From a beta proteobacterium AAP99 (lineage in GTDB: Bacteria; Pseudomonadota; Gammaproteobacteria; Burkholderiales; Burkholderiaceae_C), in contig LJIA01000014.1 in the NCBI GenBank assembly GCA_001295775.1, positions 1-64,000 on the forward strand: a stretch of 64,000 nucleotides of DNA. Direction: 5' to 3'. The notes under the pieces are model-generated. The model did not search any database and was not told where the DNA came from. It worked only from the letters and a program-made list of their open reading frames with translations. Positions 43,558 through 53,200 of this stretch are shown piece after piece. The translations under genes were made by a program, and so were the position numbers. The first letter of the stretch is position 1. Each line of letters begins with the position of its first letter.

Positions 43558-45048
43558 TCAAGCCGACTTGGCCGACGGCAGCTTGGACACCAAACGCAGG
43601 CTCACGGTCAAGCCTTCCAGCTGATAGTGCGGGCGCAAGAAGAACTTGGCGCCGTAGTAGCCTGGCTGCCCCTCAATCTCCTCGACCACAACTTCAGCGG
43701 CCGCCAGCGGCTTTTCTGCCTTAATGTCTTCACTGGAATTCGCAGGATCACCGTCCACGTACTGCATGATCCAGTTCTGGAGCCAGCGCTGCATGTCAGC
43801 CCGCTCCTTGAACGAGCCAACCTTGTCGCGGACGATGCACTTAAGGTAGTGGGCAAACCGGTTGCATGCGAACAGATAGGGCAGCCGTGCCGCAAGCGCC
43901 GCATTGGCGGTTGCATCTGGATCGTCGTACTCAGCAGGCTTGTGCAGCGATTGCCCACCAATAAAGGCTGCAAAGTCGGAATTCTTCCGATGCACCAGCG
44001 CCAGGAAACCGTTCTTCGATAGCTCTGCCTCACGGCGGTCGCTGATTGCGATCTCGGTCGGGCACTTCATGTCGACGCCGCCGTCGTCCGTCGGGAAGGC
44101 ATGGGTCGGCAAACCTTCCACAGCACCGCCCGACTCGATGCCACGAATACGGGAGCACCAGCCGTACAGCTTGAACGAGCGGTTGATGTTTACCGCCATC
44201 GCGTAGGCCGCGTTGGCCCAGGCGTAGCGCGAGTGATCTGCGGCGCCGGTATCTTCCTCGAAGGCAAAGTCTTCCACCGGGTTGGTCTTGGCACCATAGG
44301 GCGTCCGCGCAAGGAAACGCGGCATGCACAGCGCCAGATAGCGCGCGTCCTCGGATTCGCGCAACGACCTCCAACCCGCGTAGTCCGGCGTACTGAAGAT
44401 CTTTGTAAGGTCTCGGGGATTGGCCAGCTCTTGCCACGAATCCATCTGCATCAGCGTGGGCGATGCGGCAGCGAGGAATGGGGCATGCGCCGATGCTGAC
44501 ACCTTAGCCATCTCGCCAAGCAGTTCGACGTCTGGCGGGCTTTGGTCGAAGTAGTAATCGCCGACAAGCGCGCCGAACGGCTCGCCCCCAAACTGGCCGT
44601 ACTCTTCTTCATAGACGCGCTTGAAGATCGGGCTCTGATCCCAATTGGTGCCCTTGTACCGCTTGAGCGTCTTGTGAAGATCAGCCTTCGAAATGTCCAT
44701 CACACGGATCTTGAGGGACTCGTCCGTCTCGGTGTTGTTGACCAGATAGTGGAGTCCACGCCATGCGCTCTCCATCTTCTGGAAGTCCGCGTGGTGGAGA
44801 ATCAGATTCACCTGTTCGGACAGCTTCTTGTCGATCGCAGCGATCATCGCTTCGATCGACTGAACCACATCCTTGCCGATCAAACTGGTATTCACGAGCG
44901 CCTGCTCGGCGAGTGTCTGCACCGCACGCTCGACCTCGCTGCGAACTTCTTCCGTCTTGGGCTTGAACTCCTTGTTCAGAAGCGACGAAAAGTCCGAGCC
45001 GGCAAATTCAATCGCGCCCAGCTGGCTGTCTGATTGGGTCTGTGCCAT
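43558..45048 (-). CDS. tssC: T6SS sheath large subunit TssC (VipB)
   Basis: 496 residues; with TssB it forms the contractile sheath. Conserved ESAWRGLHYLVNNTETDESL, FDQSPPDVELLGEMAKVSAS, LPTHAFPTDDGGVDMKCPTE, and C-terminal EGLTVSLRLVSKLPSAKSA. It lies 44 bp after tssB. Length is normal. Confidence 0.96.
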   Translation of the reverse strand: MAQTQSDSQLGAIEFAGSDFSSLLNKEFKPKTEEVRSEVERAVQTLAEQALVNTSLIGKDVVQSIEAMIAAIDKKLSEQVNLILHHADFQKMESAWRGLHYLVNNTETDESLKIRVMDISKADLHKTLKRYKGTNWDQSPIFKRVYEEEYGQFGGEPFGALVGDYYFDQSPPDVELLGEMAKVSASAHAPFLAAASPTLMQMDSWQELANPRDLTKIFSTPDYAGWRSLRESEDARYLALCMPRFLARTPYGAKTNPVEDFAFEEDTGAADHSRYAWANAAYAMAVNINRSFKLYGWCSRIRGIESGGAVEGLPTHAFPTDDGGVDMKCPTEIAISDRREAELSKNGFLALVHRKNSDFAAFIGGQSLHKPAEYDDPDATANAALAARLPYLFACNRFAHYLKCIVRDKVGSFKERADMQRWLQNWIMQYVDGDPANSSEDIKAEKPLAAAEVVVEEIEGQPGYYGAKFFLRPHYQLEGLTVSLRLVSKLPSAKSA

Positions 45049-45092
45049 GTCAAATTACTCCGGGATAGTCTGTCCGAGGTGACGCCGGCCAC

Positions 45093-45596
45093 TCAGGCCT
45101 GCTCACCATCCGGCTTCTTGGTTGCTGCCAGCGACTGAAGCAGCGCAGGGTCCTGGATCACCTTGGCCAGCAGGTCCTCAGCCCCAGACTTGCCGTCCAT
45201 GTAAGTCACAAGATTGGAAAGCTGAGTCCGGGCCTGCAACAACCGATTGAGCGAGTCCACCTTGCGCGCCACGGCAGCAGGCGAAAAATCGTCCATGTTC
45301 TCGAAGGTGATATCCACGGGCAGATTGCCTTCGCCCGTCAGCGTGTTGGGTACCTGGAAAGCGACACGGGGCTTCATGGCCTTCATGCGGCTGTCGAAGT
45401 TGTCGACATCAAAAGACAAAAACTTGCGATCAGGCACAGGCGGTGGCGGCTCGTTGGACTTGCCGGACAGATCCGACATCACGCCCATCACGAAGGGCAG
45501 CTGGACCTTCTTCTCGGCCCCATAAAGCTCTACGTCGTATTCAATCTGGACACGAGGGGCGCGGTTTCTCGCGATGAACTTTTGACTGCTAGCCAT
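45093..45596 (-). CDS. tssB: T6SS sheath small subunit TssB (VipA)
   Basis: 167 residues. Start MASSQKFIARNRAPRVQIEY; conserved QLPFVMGVMSDLSGKSNEP and ITFENMDDFSPAAVARKVDS, and a Leu/Lys C-terminus. It interacts with TssC and, in this subtype, with TagJ. It follows tssA by 46 bp. Confidence 0.96.
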   Translation of the reverse strand: MASSQKFIARNRAPRVQIEYDVELYGAEKKVQLPFVMGVMSDLSGKSNEPPPPVPDRKFLSFDVDNFDSRMKAMKPRVAFQVPNTLTGEGNLPVDITFENMDDFSPAAVARKVDSLNRLLQARTQLSNLVTYMDGKSGAEDLLAKVIQDPALLQSLAATKKPDGEQA

Positions 45597-45642
45597 GATG
45601 ACGTCCTTTCATATCTGAACCACTGAAGCGCACTCAATGAGC

Positions 45643-46650
45643 CTATTCGCGGGGCAGGCCCGCCTGGTGTTCGATCTGCTGCAGACTCTCGGGCGACAGA
45701 TCTCGGATGATGTCGATGAAGTTCATGCGTAGAAGACGGATGCCGCGTCGGATGAACAGCGGCCCTGGGTTTGCGGGGTCAGTCCGCTCAAGAAGATCGC
45801 ACAGCTTTTCCAACTGGCGGATCGCTTCATCCCGATTGCCGGCAGCGCCGAGGGCCAGCCCTGCAGCCCCCACGCCCCCATCGGCGGCGCCATCGGCATC
45901 TGTGGTGGCATCACCCGAGTCGCTGCCGGCGACTGCCTTGACCTGCTTGACCACATAGCCGCATACATCGCGCAGTGGCTTAAGGTCGGCTGCTCGATCG
46001 CTGCCGACCTGTTCATTGAGCCATGTCTGCAACTGATCGGCCTCGGACTTCACGCGCGAAAGCGCCTCAAGGCTCCCCGGCTCCGCACTTTCGAGATCGG
46101 CAAGAAATCCGCGAAGCTCGGCGTCGCTCGGCACTGCCATGCCCTCTGGCACAAGCGAAGGGTTCAGCGCGTACTCAAAAGACTTAACTTGGAATGCAAC
46201 GCCCCGCGCTTTGCCCACAGCGCTGTTGCGCACGTCAGCCAGACCCGCCTCGGCGTGAGCCAGCGACGACAATGCGTTCATGCGCATCATGGGGTCGTTG
46301 TCGTAGTCGGCGTCCAGCAGCGGGAACAGTCCGTCCCAGTAGCGCGCACACATCTCACGCACCAGACCGAGGCCATCGGCCAGCGAGCGAAAGCCTTCCA
46401 AGGCGAGATTGGCGCGGATCAGGTGCACGCAGATGCGCAGATCCTTGGTGCGGCCAAAGAGCTCGATTGCCTGGCTACGAACAGTGCGCCAATCCGGCCC
46501 CTCGGCAGCGATGACCGTGTCACCAAACTGCTGCTCGGCCTTGGGTTGCGCTGCTTGCTCGAGCGCGAGGAATGCCGCGTCGTACTCAAGGTCGGCGCCA
46601 CATGGTGACTCGTCGCTGACTGGCTTGCAGAGTTGCTCGATGTCGAGCAC
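45643..46650 (-). CDS. tssA: T6SS baseplate and cap protein TssA
   Basis: 335 residues. The start is GTG at 46650, 6 nt after GGGGAGGG; the translated start VLDIEQLCKPVSDESPCGAD matches the ImpA N-terminal domain (about 10-130; CARYWDGLFPLLDADYDNDP). The C-terminal part carries a Gly/Asp-rich linker (about 235-265) and NPGPLFIRRGIRLLRMNFID, a form of the C-terminal helical domain. It is the first gene of block 1, divergent from tssJ across 282 bp. Confidence 0.93.
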   Translation of the reverse strand: MLDIEQLCKPVSDESPCGADLEYDAAFLALEQAAQPKAEQQFGDTVIAAEGPDWRTVRSQAIELFGRTKDLRICVHLIRANLALEGFRSLADGLGLVREMCARYWDGLFPLLDADYDNDPMMRMNALSSLAHAEAGLADVRNSAVGKARGVAFQVKSFEYALNPSLVPEGMAVPSDAELRGFLADLESAEPGSLEALSRVKSEADQLQTWLNEQVGSDRAADLKPLRDVCGYVVKQVKAVAGSDSGDATTDADGAADGGVGAAGLALGAAGNRDEAIRQLEKLCDLLERTDPANPGPLFIRRGIRLLRMNFIDIIRDLSPESLQQIEHQAGLPRE

Positions 46651-46932
46651 GGCGCCCTCCCCGGATAGAGCGATTCGCCAGTCCCTTCGGTGTGGCTGGC
46701 GGTGCGTAACTATGTGCCAACTTCGGTTTGTTCGCAGCCCCGTGTTTTGGGGATCGAGATGTTTGGCCACGTTCGCAGCGCAGGTCCAATAATGCGGCCC
46801 ACACGCATCGCAGTCTTTTCGCACGCGATGCCGCGAACAACACAGCGCCGAGTACGTGACTCCCTGAACAAAGTGCGTCGAGTTTCCGGGCTGGCTGACA
46901 TAATGTCAACGAAACAACGGGAGGAGATCTGC
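46651..46932. promoter_or_regulatory. Divergent tssA/tssJ promoter region
   Basis: 282 bp that must start both large T6SS transcripts. A perfect 13-bp palindrome TGACATAATGTCA (46896-46908) covers a CATAAT -10-like hexamer on the tssJ side and lies 25 bp before the tssJ start. No correctly spaced sigma-54 site was found: TGGCACATAGTTACGC and TGGCCACGTTCGCA are each one base off. Confidence 0.55.
46896..46908. promoter_or_regulatory. Candidate operator upstream of tssJ
   Basis: Perfect palindrome TGACAT-A-ATGTCA that includes CATAAT, 5 of 6 matches to a -10 box. A protein bound here would block the tssJ promoter. Confidence 0.4.
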
Positions 46933-47406
46933 ATGGCATGGCGTCCATCGTTCGGGGCTCTCTGCATGTCCGTTCTGCTGCTTGCACTTGGGGGCTGCGG
47001 ATCTGCGCCGAAAGCAACACCCACCAAGCTGAATATCTCCGTCGCGGTTGCCAGCAACGCGAATCCGGATACCCGCAATCGGCCCTCGCCAATCGTGGTC
47101 CGTGTGTACGAACTGCGTGCGCCGGCCGGGTTTGAAGCTGCCGACTTCTTTGCGCTGTTCGACAAGGACCGCGAGGCGCTCGCTGCGGACCTGCAGGCGC
47201 GGGACGAGTTCACACTGCAGCCGGGCGAAACGAAGTCGATCGCTCGCGATGCAAAGTCTGAGTCACGTCACATTGCTGTGTTTGCAGCCTTTCGCGATCT
47301 TGAACGCGCGACCTGGCGCGGCACGGTACCGCTTGTTGCCGGAAAGCCGAACAACCTGCGCGTGATCGTCGATGGCCGAACCATTTCGGTTCGGCCTGCG
47401 CAATAA
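46933..47406 (+). CDS. tssJ: T6SS outer-membrane lipoprotein TssJ
   Basis: 157 residues. The ATG at 46933 follows GGGAGGAGATCTGC. Signal peptide with lipobox LALGGC (Cys about 23). The mature beta-sandwich shows SVAVASNANPDTRNRPSPIV, VRVYELRAPAGFEAADFFAL and VAAFRDLERATWRGTV-like strands expected of TssJ. It anchors the membrane complex to the outer membrane and binds TssM. It heads block 2. Confidence 0.94.
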   Translation: MAWRPSFGALCMSVLLLALGGCGSAPKATPTKLNISVAVASNANPDTRNRPSPIVVRVYELRAPAGFEAADFFALFDKDREALAADLQARDEFTLQPGETKSIARDAKSESRHIAVFAAFRDLERATWRGTVPLVAGKPNNLRVIVDGRTISVRPAQ

Positions 47407-47463
47407 GCATTCCACTCGCGACAACGACGCGACGTCCACACGAGATCCCCGGACCCCCAAATC

Positions 47464-48804
47464 ATGTCGAACTTCCGAAAGGTCGTCTGGACCGAAGGCC
47501 TGTTCCTGCAGCCTCAGCACTTCCAGCAGGCCGATCGGCATCTTGAACGCTGGGTTGAAGGGCGTACGAATGCTCTGCGGCCCTACCCGTGGGGCTTCAC
47601 CGCGCTGGATATCGACGAAGACAGTCTGAAGCTCGGTCGGATTGTGGTGACCCGAGCTCAAGGCGTGTTCCCTGACGGCACTCCGTTTGATGCCCCGGCA
47701 GTCGACCCCCTGCCCCCCGCACTGGACTTCCCTGCGGACGCGCGTGATGCCAAGGTCGTTCTCAGCTTGCCCATGCGCCGCACCAACGCACAGGACACAA
47801 GCCTGGGCGGCGAGCAGGATGCTGCGCTCATGCGCTACGTGGCCAACGACATCGAATTGCGCGACGCCACGGCGTCGATGGAGCGCAACGCATTCATCCA
47901 GGTCGGCAATCTCAACCTCAGGCTCATGCTCGCGACGGACTCGACGGAGGCATACCAGGGCCTGGCGCTCATCAAGGTCCTCGAGCGCAAACCGGACAGC
48001 GCGCTGCTGGTGGACAAGAACCACGTTCCGCCACTGCTCAATCTGCACGTGCAATCCCGGGTGGCTGGCTATTTGCGCGAGGCCCTCGCAATGTTCCATC
48101 AGCGCGGTGATGCACTCGCAGCGCGACTGGGGAAACCCGGTGCCGGCGGCGTTGCGGAAATCGCTGACTTTCTGATGCTGCAATCAGTCAACCGCTATGA
48201 GCCGCTCTTTCAGCACTTGAGCGAGCTGAATACCGTGCACCCGGAGCGATTCTTCTCTCTGTGCGTAGAAGCGATCGGCGACTTGGCGATCTTCGGCAGC
48301 ACGTCGCGCCGCCCGCCCAAGCTGGTCGCCTACCTTCACGATGATCTGGAGCGCTGCCTGGGCGAGTTGATGATTCATCTGCGCGCCTTCCTGTCGACGG
48401 TTCTGGAGCAGCGTGCGATTCCGATAGAGCTGGTCGACCGCAAGTACGGCGTCCGCACGGCAACCGTCTCGGATCTCGATTTGCTGCGGTCCGCCAACTT
48501 CGTGCTCGCGGTCAATGCGCAAGTACCCGGCGAGCAGCTGCGCCTGCGCTTTCCCAGCCAAGTCAAGATCGGGCCAGTTGAACGGATCCGTGATCTCGTG
48601 AACCTGCAACTGCCCGGCGTATCGCTTCGAGGTCTCGCCGTTGCACCAAGAGAAATTCCGTACCACTCCGGGTTCCACTACTTCGAACTCGATCGCAATG
48701 GGGACCTCTGGACCCAGCTTCAGGCGACGGGCCACCTGGCAATGCACATCGCAGGTGAGTTCCCGGGGCTCGAGCTGGAGTTCTGGGCCATCCGGGAGGG
48801 CTGA
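47464..48804 (+). CDS. tssK: T6SS baseplate-membrane linker TssK
   Basis: 446 residues. Typical start RKVVWTEGLFLQPQHFQQAD, then HLERWVEGRTNALRPYPWGF, and a C-terminal part with VERIRDLVNLQLPGVSLRGL and IPYHSGFHYFELDRNGDLWT. It connects the TssFGE baseplate to TssL/TssM. It follows tssJ by 57 bp and precedes tssL by 82 bp. Confidence 0.96.
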   Translation: MSNFRKVVWTEGLFLQPQHFQQADRHLERWVEGRTNALRPYPWGFTALDIDEDSLKLGRIVVTRAQGVFPDGTPFDAPAVDPLPPALDFPADARDAKVVLSLPMRRTNAQDTSLGGEQDAALMRYVANDIELRDATASMERNAFIQVGNLNLRLMLATDSTEAYQGLALIKVLERKPDSALLVDKNHVPPLLNLHVQSRVAGYLREALAMFHQRGDALAARLGKPGAGGVAEIADFLMLQSVNRYEPLFQHLSELNTVHPERFFSLCVEAIGDLAIFGSTSRRPPKLVAYLHDDLERCLGELMIHLRAFLSTVLEQRAIPIELVDRKYGVRTATVSDLDLLRSANFVLAVNAQVPGEQLRLRFPSQVKIGPVERIRDLVNLQLPGVSLRGLAVAPREIPYHSGFHYFELDRNGDLWTQLQATGHLAMHIAGEFPGLELEFWAIREG

Positions 48805-48886
48805 GCATCCGGATCGCGCCCTTGCCGCTTGACTGACCACCGGCGCACCCGGCTCAGCCGCGCCTGAACACAACAGGACGCTGCTC

Positions 48887-50194
48887 ATGAGCAATACCAA
48901 CGACCCATTCAGTGCATTCGGCGCAGCGCCGCCGGAGCAGACCTTTGTCATGCCCACGCCCGGGGTTCGCCCGGCCGCGGCGTCGCCAGCGGCCTTTGCT
49001 GCGGCACAGCCGATGGCGCGCGAGGCCGCCTCGGACATCCCCTACAAGCCGACGGGCCTGAACCCGCTGCTGGCAGCAGCCAACCCGCTCCTGAATCTGG
49101 TGACCCAGCTGCGCCAGACCACGCAGGTTGCGGACGTCGATGCACTGCGCGAGAGTCTCGTCGCAGCGGTAAAGCAGTTCGAGAACAATGTCCGGACTGC
49201 CGGCGTGGCGAACGAGCGCGTGATTGCCGCGCGCTACATCCTATGCACCGTCCTCGATGAAACCGCCGCCAGCACCCCCTGGGGGGGCAGTGGCGCATGG
49301 GCGCGCCACAGCTTGCTTGTGAGCTTTCACAACGAATCCTGGGGCGGCGAAAAGGTGTTTCAGCTGCTTGGCAAGCTCGCACAGGCGCCGCGTGACAACC
49401 TCGATCTGCTCGAGCTGATCTATGCCTGCATCGTGCTCGGCTTTCAGGGGCGCTATCGGGTGGTGCAGAACGGTCTGGCAGATCTTCAAACCCTGCGCGA
49501 ACGGCTTGCGCTGATGATCAAGGAGCAGCGAGGCAAGTACGACGCGTCGCTGGCGCTGAATTGGGCGCCCACCCAAGGTGTCAAGAAGCGCTTTCTGGGC
49601 GCGATGCCGCTCTGGGTGGCATCGGCCGTCGTCGGGCTGATTCTTCTGGCGGGCTACATGATCTTCACGCTCATGCTGACGCGCGCCTCCGACCCCTTGT
49701 ACTCGTCCATCATCGGCATCCGCGCCAAGGGCCACCAGCTGCCTCCGCCGGTGCAGATTCCGCAGCCCCGTCTGAGACAGTTCCTCGAACCGGAAATCAA
49801 GGAGGGGCTGGTGGACGTGAAGGACTACGCCGACCGGAGCATCGTCACGATCCGCGGCGACGGTCTCTTCGAAAAGGGCAGCGCCACGCTCGAACCCGTG
49901 CGCGAGCCGCTGATCGGCCGTATCGCCGATGCACTAACGAAGGTACAGGGCACGGTGCTCGTCACGGGCCACACGGACAACACGCCCATCAGCACCGCGC
50001 GCTTCCCGTCGAACTGGCACTTGTCGCACGAACGCGCCAAGACTGTGGCCGGTCTGCTGGGCCGCACCGTACTGCAAGGCCGCATTCAGCCCGAGGGACG
50101 CGCCGATTCCGAACCTGTGGCATCCAACGACACGGCCGCGGGCAAGGCGCAGAACCGCCGCGTCGAAATCACACTGCTGCTGGTCAAGCAATAG
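48887..50194 (+). CDS. tssL: T6SS membrane-complex protein TssL with OmpA-like domain
   Basis: 435 residues. An N-terminal disordered part (about 1-55), a cytosolic DotU domain (about 60-215; NPLLNLVTQLRQTTQVADVD, ILCTVLDETAASTPWG), one membrane helix (about 240-262; LWVASAVVGLILLAGYMIF) and a periplasmic OmpA/MotB-like domain (about 315-432; ILTGHTDN-like VLVTGHTDNTPISTARFPSN, NRRVEITLLL). The OmpA domain binds peptidoglycan and fixes the complex in the wall. It lies 18 bp before tssM. Confidence 0.95.
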   Translation: MSNTNDPFSAFGAAPPEQTFVMPTPGVRPAAASPAAFAAAQPMAREAASDIPYKPTGLNPLLAAANPLLNLVTQLRQTTQVADVDALRESLVAAVKQFENNVRTAGVANERVIAARYILCTVLDETAASTPWGGSGAWARHSLLVSFHNESWGGEKVFQLLGKLAQAPRDNLDLLELIYACIVLGFQGRYRVVQNGLADLQTLRERLALMIKEQRGKYDASLALNWAPTQGVKKRFLGAMPLWVASAVVGLILLAGYMIFTLMLTRASDPLYSSIIGIRAKGHQLPPPVQIPQPRLRQFLEPEIKEGLVDVKDYADRSIVTIRGDGLFEKGSATLEPVREPLIGRIADALTKVQGTVLVTGHTDNTPISTARFPSNWHLSHERAKTVAGLLGRTVLQGRIQPEGRADSEPVASNDTAAGKAQNRRVEITLLLVKQ

Positions 50195-50212
50195 CGCCCG
50201 GGTTCACGCACC

Positions 50213-53200
50213 ATGAAAAAGATCTTCGGCTTCATCTTCAACAAGTGGACCCTGCTGATTCTGGGCCTGCTGGCCTTGTCTCTGCTCATTTGGTGGGTCG
50301 GCCCGCTGATCGCCATTGGCAGCATCCGTCCGCTCGACCCCGAGTGGGCTCGCTGGACGCTGATCGGTCTGATCGTGCTGTTCTTCGTGGCGCGCCGCTT
50401 GTGGGCGGTCTGGAAGGCGCGGCGCGCCAGCGACCAGATGGCCGCCAGTCTCGCGGCGCAGTCCGTTGCACCCACCGAGAAGGCCGGCGACAAGGAAGTT
50501 GCTGTGCTCGACGCGCGCTTCAAGGAGGCGCTGGATACCCTGAAGAAGTCCAACCTGAGTGGCGCAAAGTGGAACCAGCGCTTCGGCTCGGGCTATCTCT
50601 ACCACCTCCCCTGGTACATGTTCATCGGGGCGCCCGGTTCGGGCAAGACCACCTCTCTACTCAATTCCGGTCTCGAGTTCCCGCTCGCAGAGAAGTTCGG
50701 CAAGGAAGCCATCCGCGGCGTAGGCGGCACGCGCAATTGCGACTGGTGGTTCACGAACGAAGCGATCCTGCTGGACACCGCCGGCCGCTACACCACGCAG
50801 ACCTCCAACAAGGAAGAGGATGCCGGCGCCTGGCAGGGCTTCCTGCAGCTGCTGCGCAAGGCGCGGCCGCGCCGTCCGATCAACGGCATTCTGCTGACCA
50901 TCAGCGTGCAGGATCTGCTGTCGCAGGCGCAGCCGGACCGCGAGCGCCATGGCACCACGCTGCGCCAGCGTGTGCAGGAGCTGTATAGCCAGCTGGGCCT
51001 GCGCATCCCCATCTATGTGCTGGTCACCAAGACGGACTTGCTGCCCGGCTTCATGGAGTACTTCGAGAACCTGGGCAAGGAAGAACGCGCGCAGGTGCTG
51101 GGCTTCACTCTGCCCTTCAAGGAAACGCAGAACGGGCTGGACCGCGCCAACCTGGGCAACACCTTCAGCAAGGAGTTTGCGGCAATCGAGAAGCGCCTGT
51201 TCGATGGCCTGATCGACCGGCTCGAAGCTGAGCGCGATCCGCAGCGACGCGCCCTGGTGTATGGCTTTCCCGAGCAGTTTGCAGGCATCCGCGATGTGCT
51301 CGGCGAGTTCCTTGTACACACCTTCTCGGCGTCCAACTTCGACGACGCGCCACTGATCCGCGGCGTCTACTTCACCAGCGGTACGCAGGAAGACACACCG
51401 ATCGACCGGATCATGGGTCTGCTGGCGCGCAGCTTCAAGGTGGAACGGCGTGTCCTGCCTTCCCGCAGCTCGACGGGCCGCAGCTACTTCATCACCAAGC
51501 TGCTCAAGGACGTGGTGTTTGCAGAGTCCGAACTGGCGGGCACGAACCTGAAATGGGAGCGCCGCCGTTCCATCATCAATGCCGCTGCCATGGCGCTGAT
51601 CTGCCTGGCTGGCGTGGCCACAGTGACGGCCTGGGCCTTCAGCTTCGTGCGAAACAAGGAGTATCTGGCCAACGTGGCCACGAAGGTGCCGGATGTCACC
51701 AAGACCGTGACAGGCTTCGACAACGTGGCCACCACGGATGTGCTGCAGGTGCTGCCTGCGCTCGAAGACCTGCGCAAGGTCGCGATCGCGCCGCCCGTCG
51801 AGAGCGACTTCTCCTCGCCCACGAGCATGAAGTTCGGCCTGTTCCAGGGCGACAAGATCGACTCCGCGGCGCAGGCGGCCTACCAGCGCCTGCTGACGGA
51901 TGCCTTCCTGCCCCGCGTGGCCCTGCGCATCGAGGAGATCCTGCGCAAGACCCAGGCCGACAACCCCGAGATGATGTACGAGGCCCTGAAGGCCTATCTG
52001 ATGATGCATGAGACCGAGCATTACTCGGCCGATGCGCTCAAGGCCATCATCCTCGCGGACTGGACCGACAGCCTGCCGCGGGGTGTCACCGTGGACCAGC
52101 GCCAGGCCCTGGAGCGGCATCTGATCGCGCTGCTTGACAGAGGCATCGTGGTCTCGCCACTGCCGATGGACAAGGCACTGGTCGAGAACGCTCGAACCAT
52201 CCTGTCGCGCCTGTCCTTGCCGCAGCGCGTCTACAGCCGCATGAAGCGCCTGGGTGTGGGCAGTGAGTTTCCCGAATTCAACGCCGTGCGTGCGGGCGGG
52301 CCGAATATCAGCAACATCTTCACGCGCGCCAGCGGCATACCCATGACACGCGGCCCGGCCGGGATGTTCAGCTATGACGGCTACTACAGCGGCTTCCTCA
52401 AGCAAGTGGATGTGGCTGCCCAGCAGCTGGCCGCGGAGGAACGCTGGGTCATGGGTCTGAACGATCAGCAGCGCCAGTTCAACCTGAACGACGCAAACGC
52501 CAAGCTCAACCTGTCCAAGGAAGTCCGGCGCATCTATCTCGAGGAGTACGCCCGCGAGTGGAAGAAGTATCTCGGCGACATCCGACTGCGCAAGATCAAG
52601 GACCTGAATGACGCGATCGCCGTCACGCAGGTGCTGTCCTCGGTCGACTCCCCGATGCGCAGTCTGTTCCGCGCCGTCGCCAAGGAAACGACGCTGGCCG
52701 AAAAGCTCGATGGCGGTCAGATCGACAAGAAGCTCAATGAGGCCGCGCGCGAGGTGGACAAGGCGCGTGAGAGCCTGAACAAGATCTTCTCATCGGATCG
52801 CCCAGCAGCCGGCCCAAGCTCCAGTGAAACCTTGGAGCAGATTCTGGTGGACAACCAGTTCCGCGAAATCCGCGCCTGGGTCAAGGCACCTGCACAGGGG
52901 CAGCCGGCACCGATCGACCAGTCCATCACCCTGCTCGGCGAGCTCTACACCTTCATGCAGCAGGTGCGCACTGCCGTGGGCAGTGGCATGGCCGTGCCGC
53001 AGAGTGAGGTGCCCAACAAGGTGAAGTCGGAGGCGGATCGTCTGCCCCTTGAAGTGCGTGAGCCGATGAACGAGCTGGTCAAGGCCAGCACGGAAACCGC
53101 ACTCGCTGGTACACGCATCAACCTGGGCGAGCTGATCCAGGCCAACATCACCAACTTCTGCACGCAGGCCATCTCCGGTCGCTATCCGGTCGTGCGCGGC

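Noticed and set aside
46701-46790. Sigma-54 promoters for tssA and tssJ
   Set aside because: TGGCACATAGTTACGC and TGGCCACGTTCGCA look close, but the GG to GC spacing is off by one base in each, which abolishes such promoters.
50657-52405. Open frame of about 580 codons on the minus strand inside tssM
   Set aside because: Antisense shadow of a well-conserved gene; composition is typical of reverse-strand GC-rich frames.
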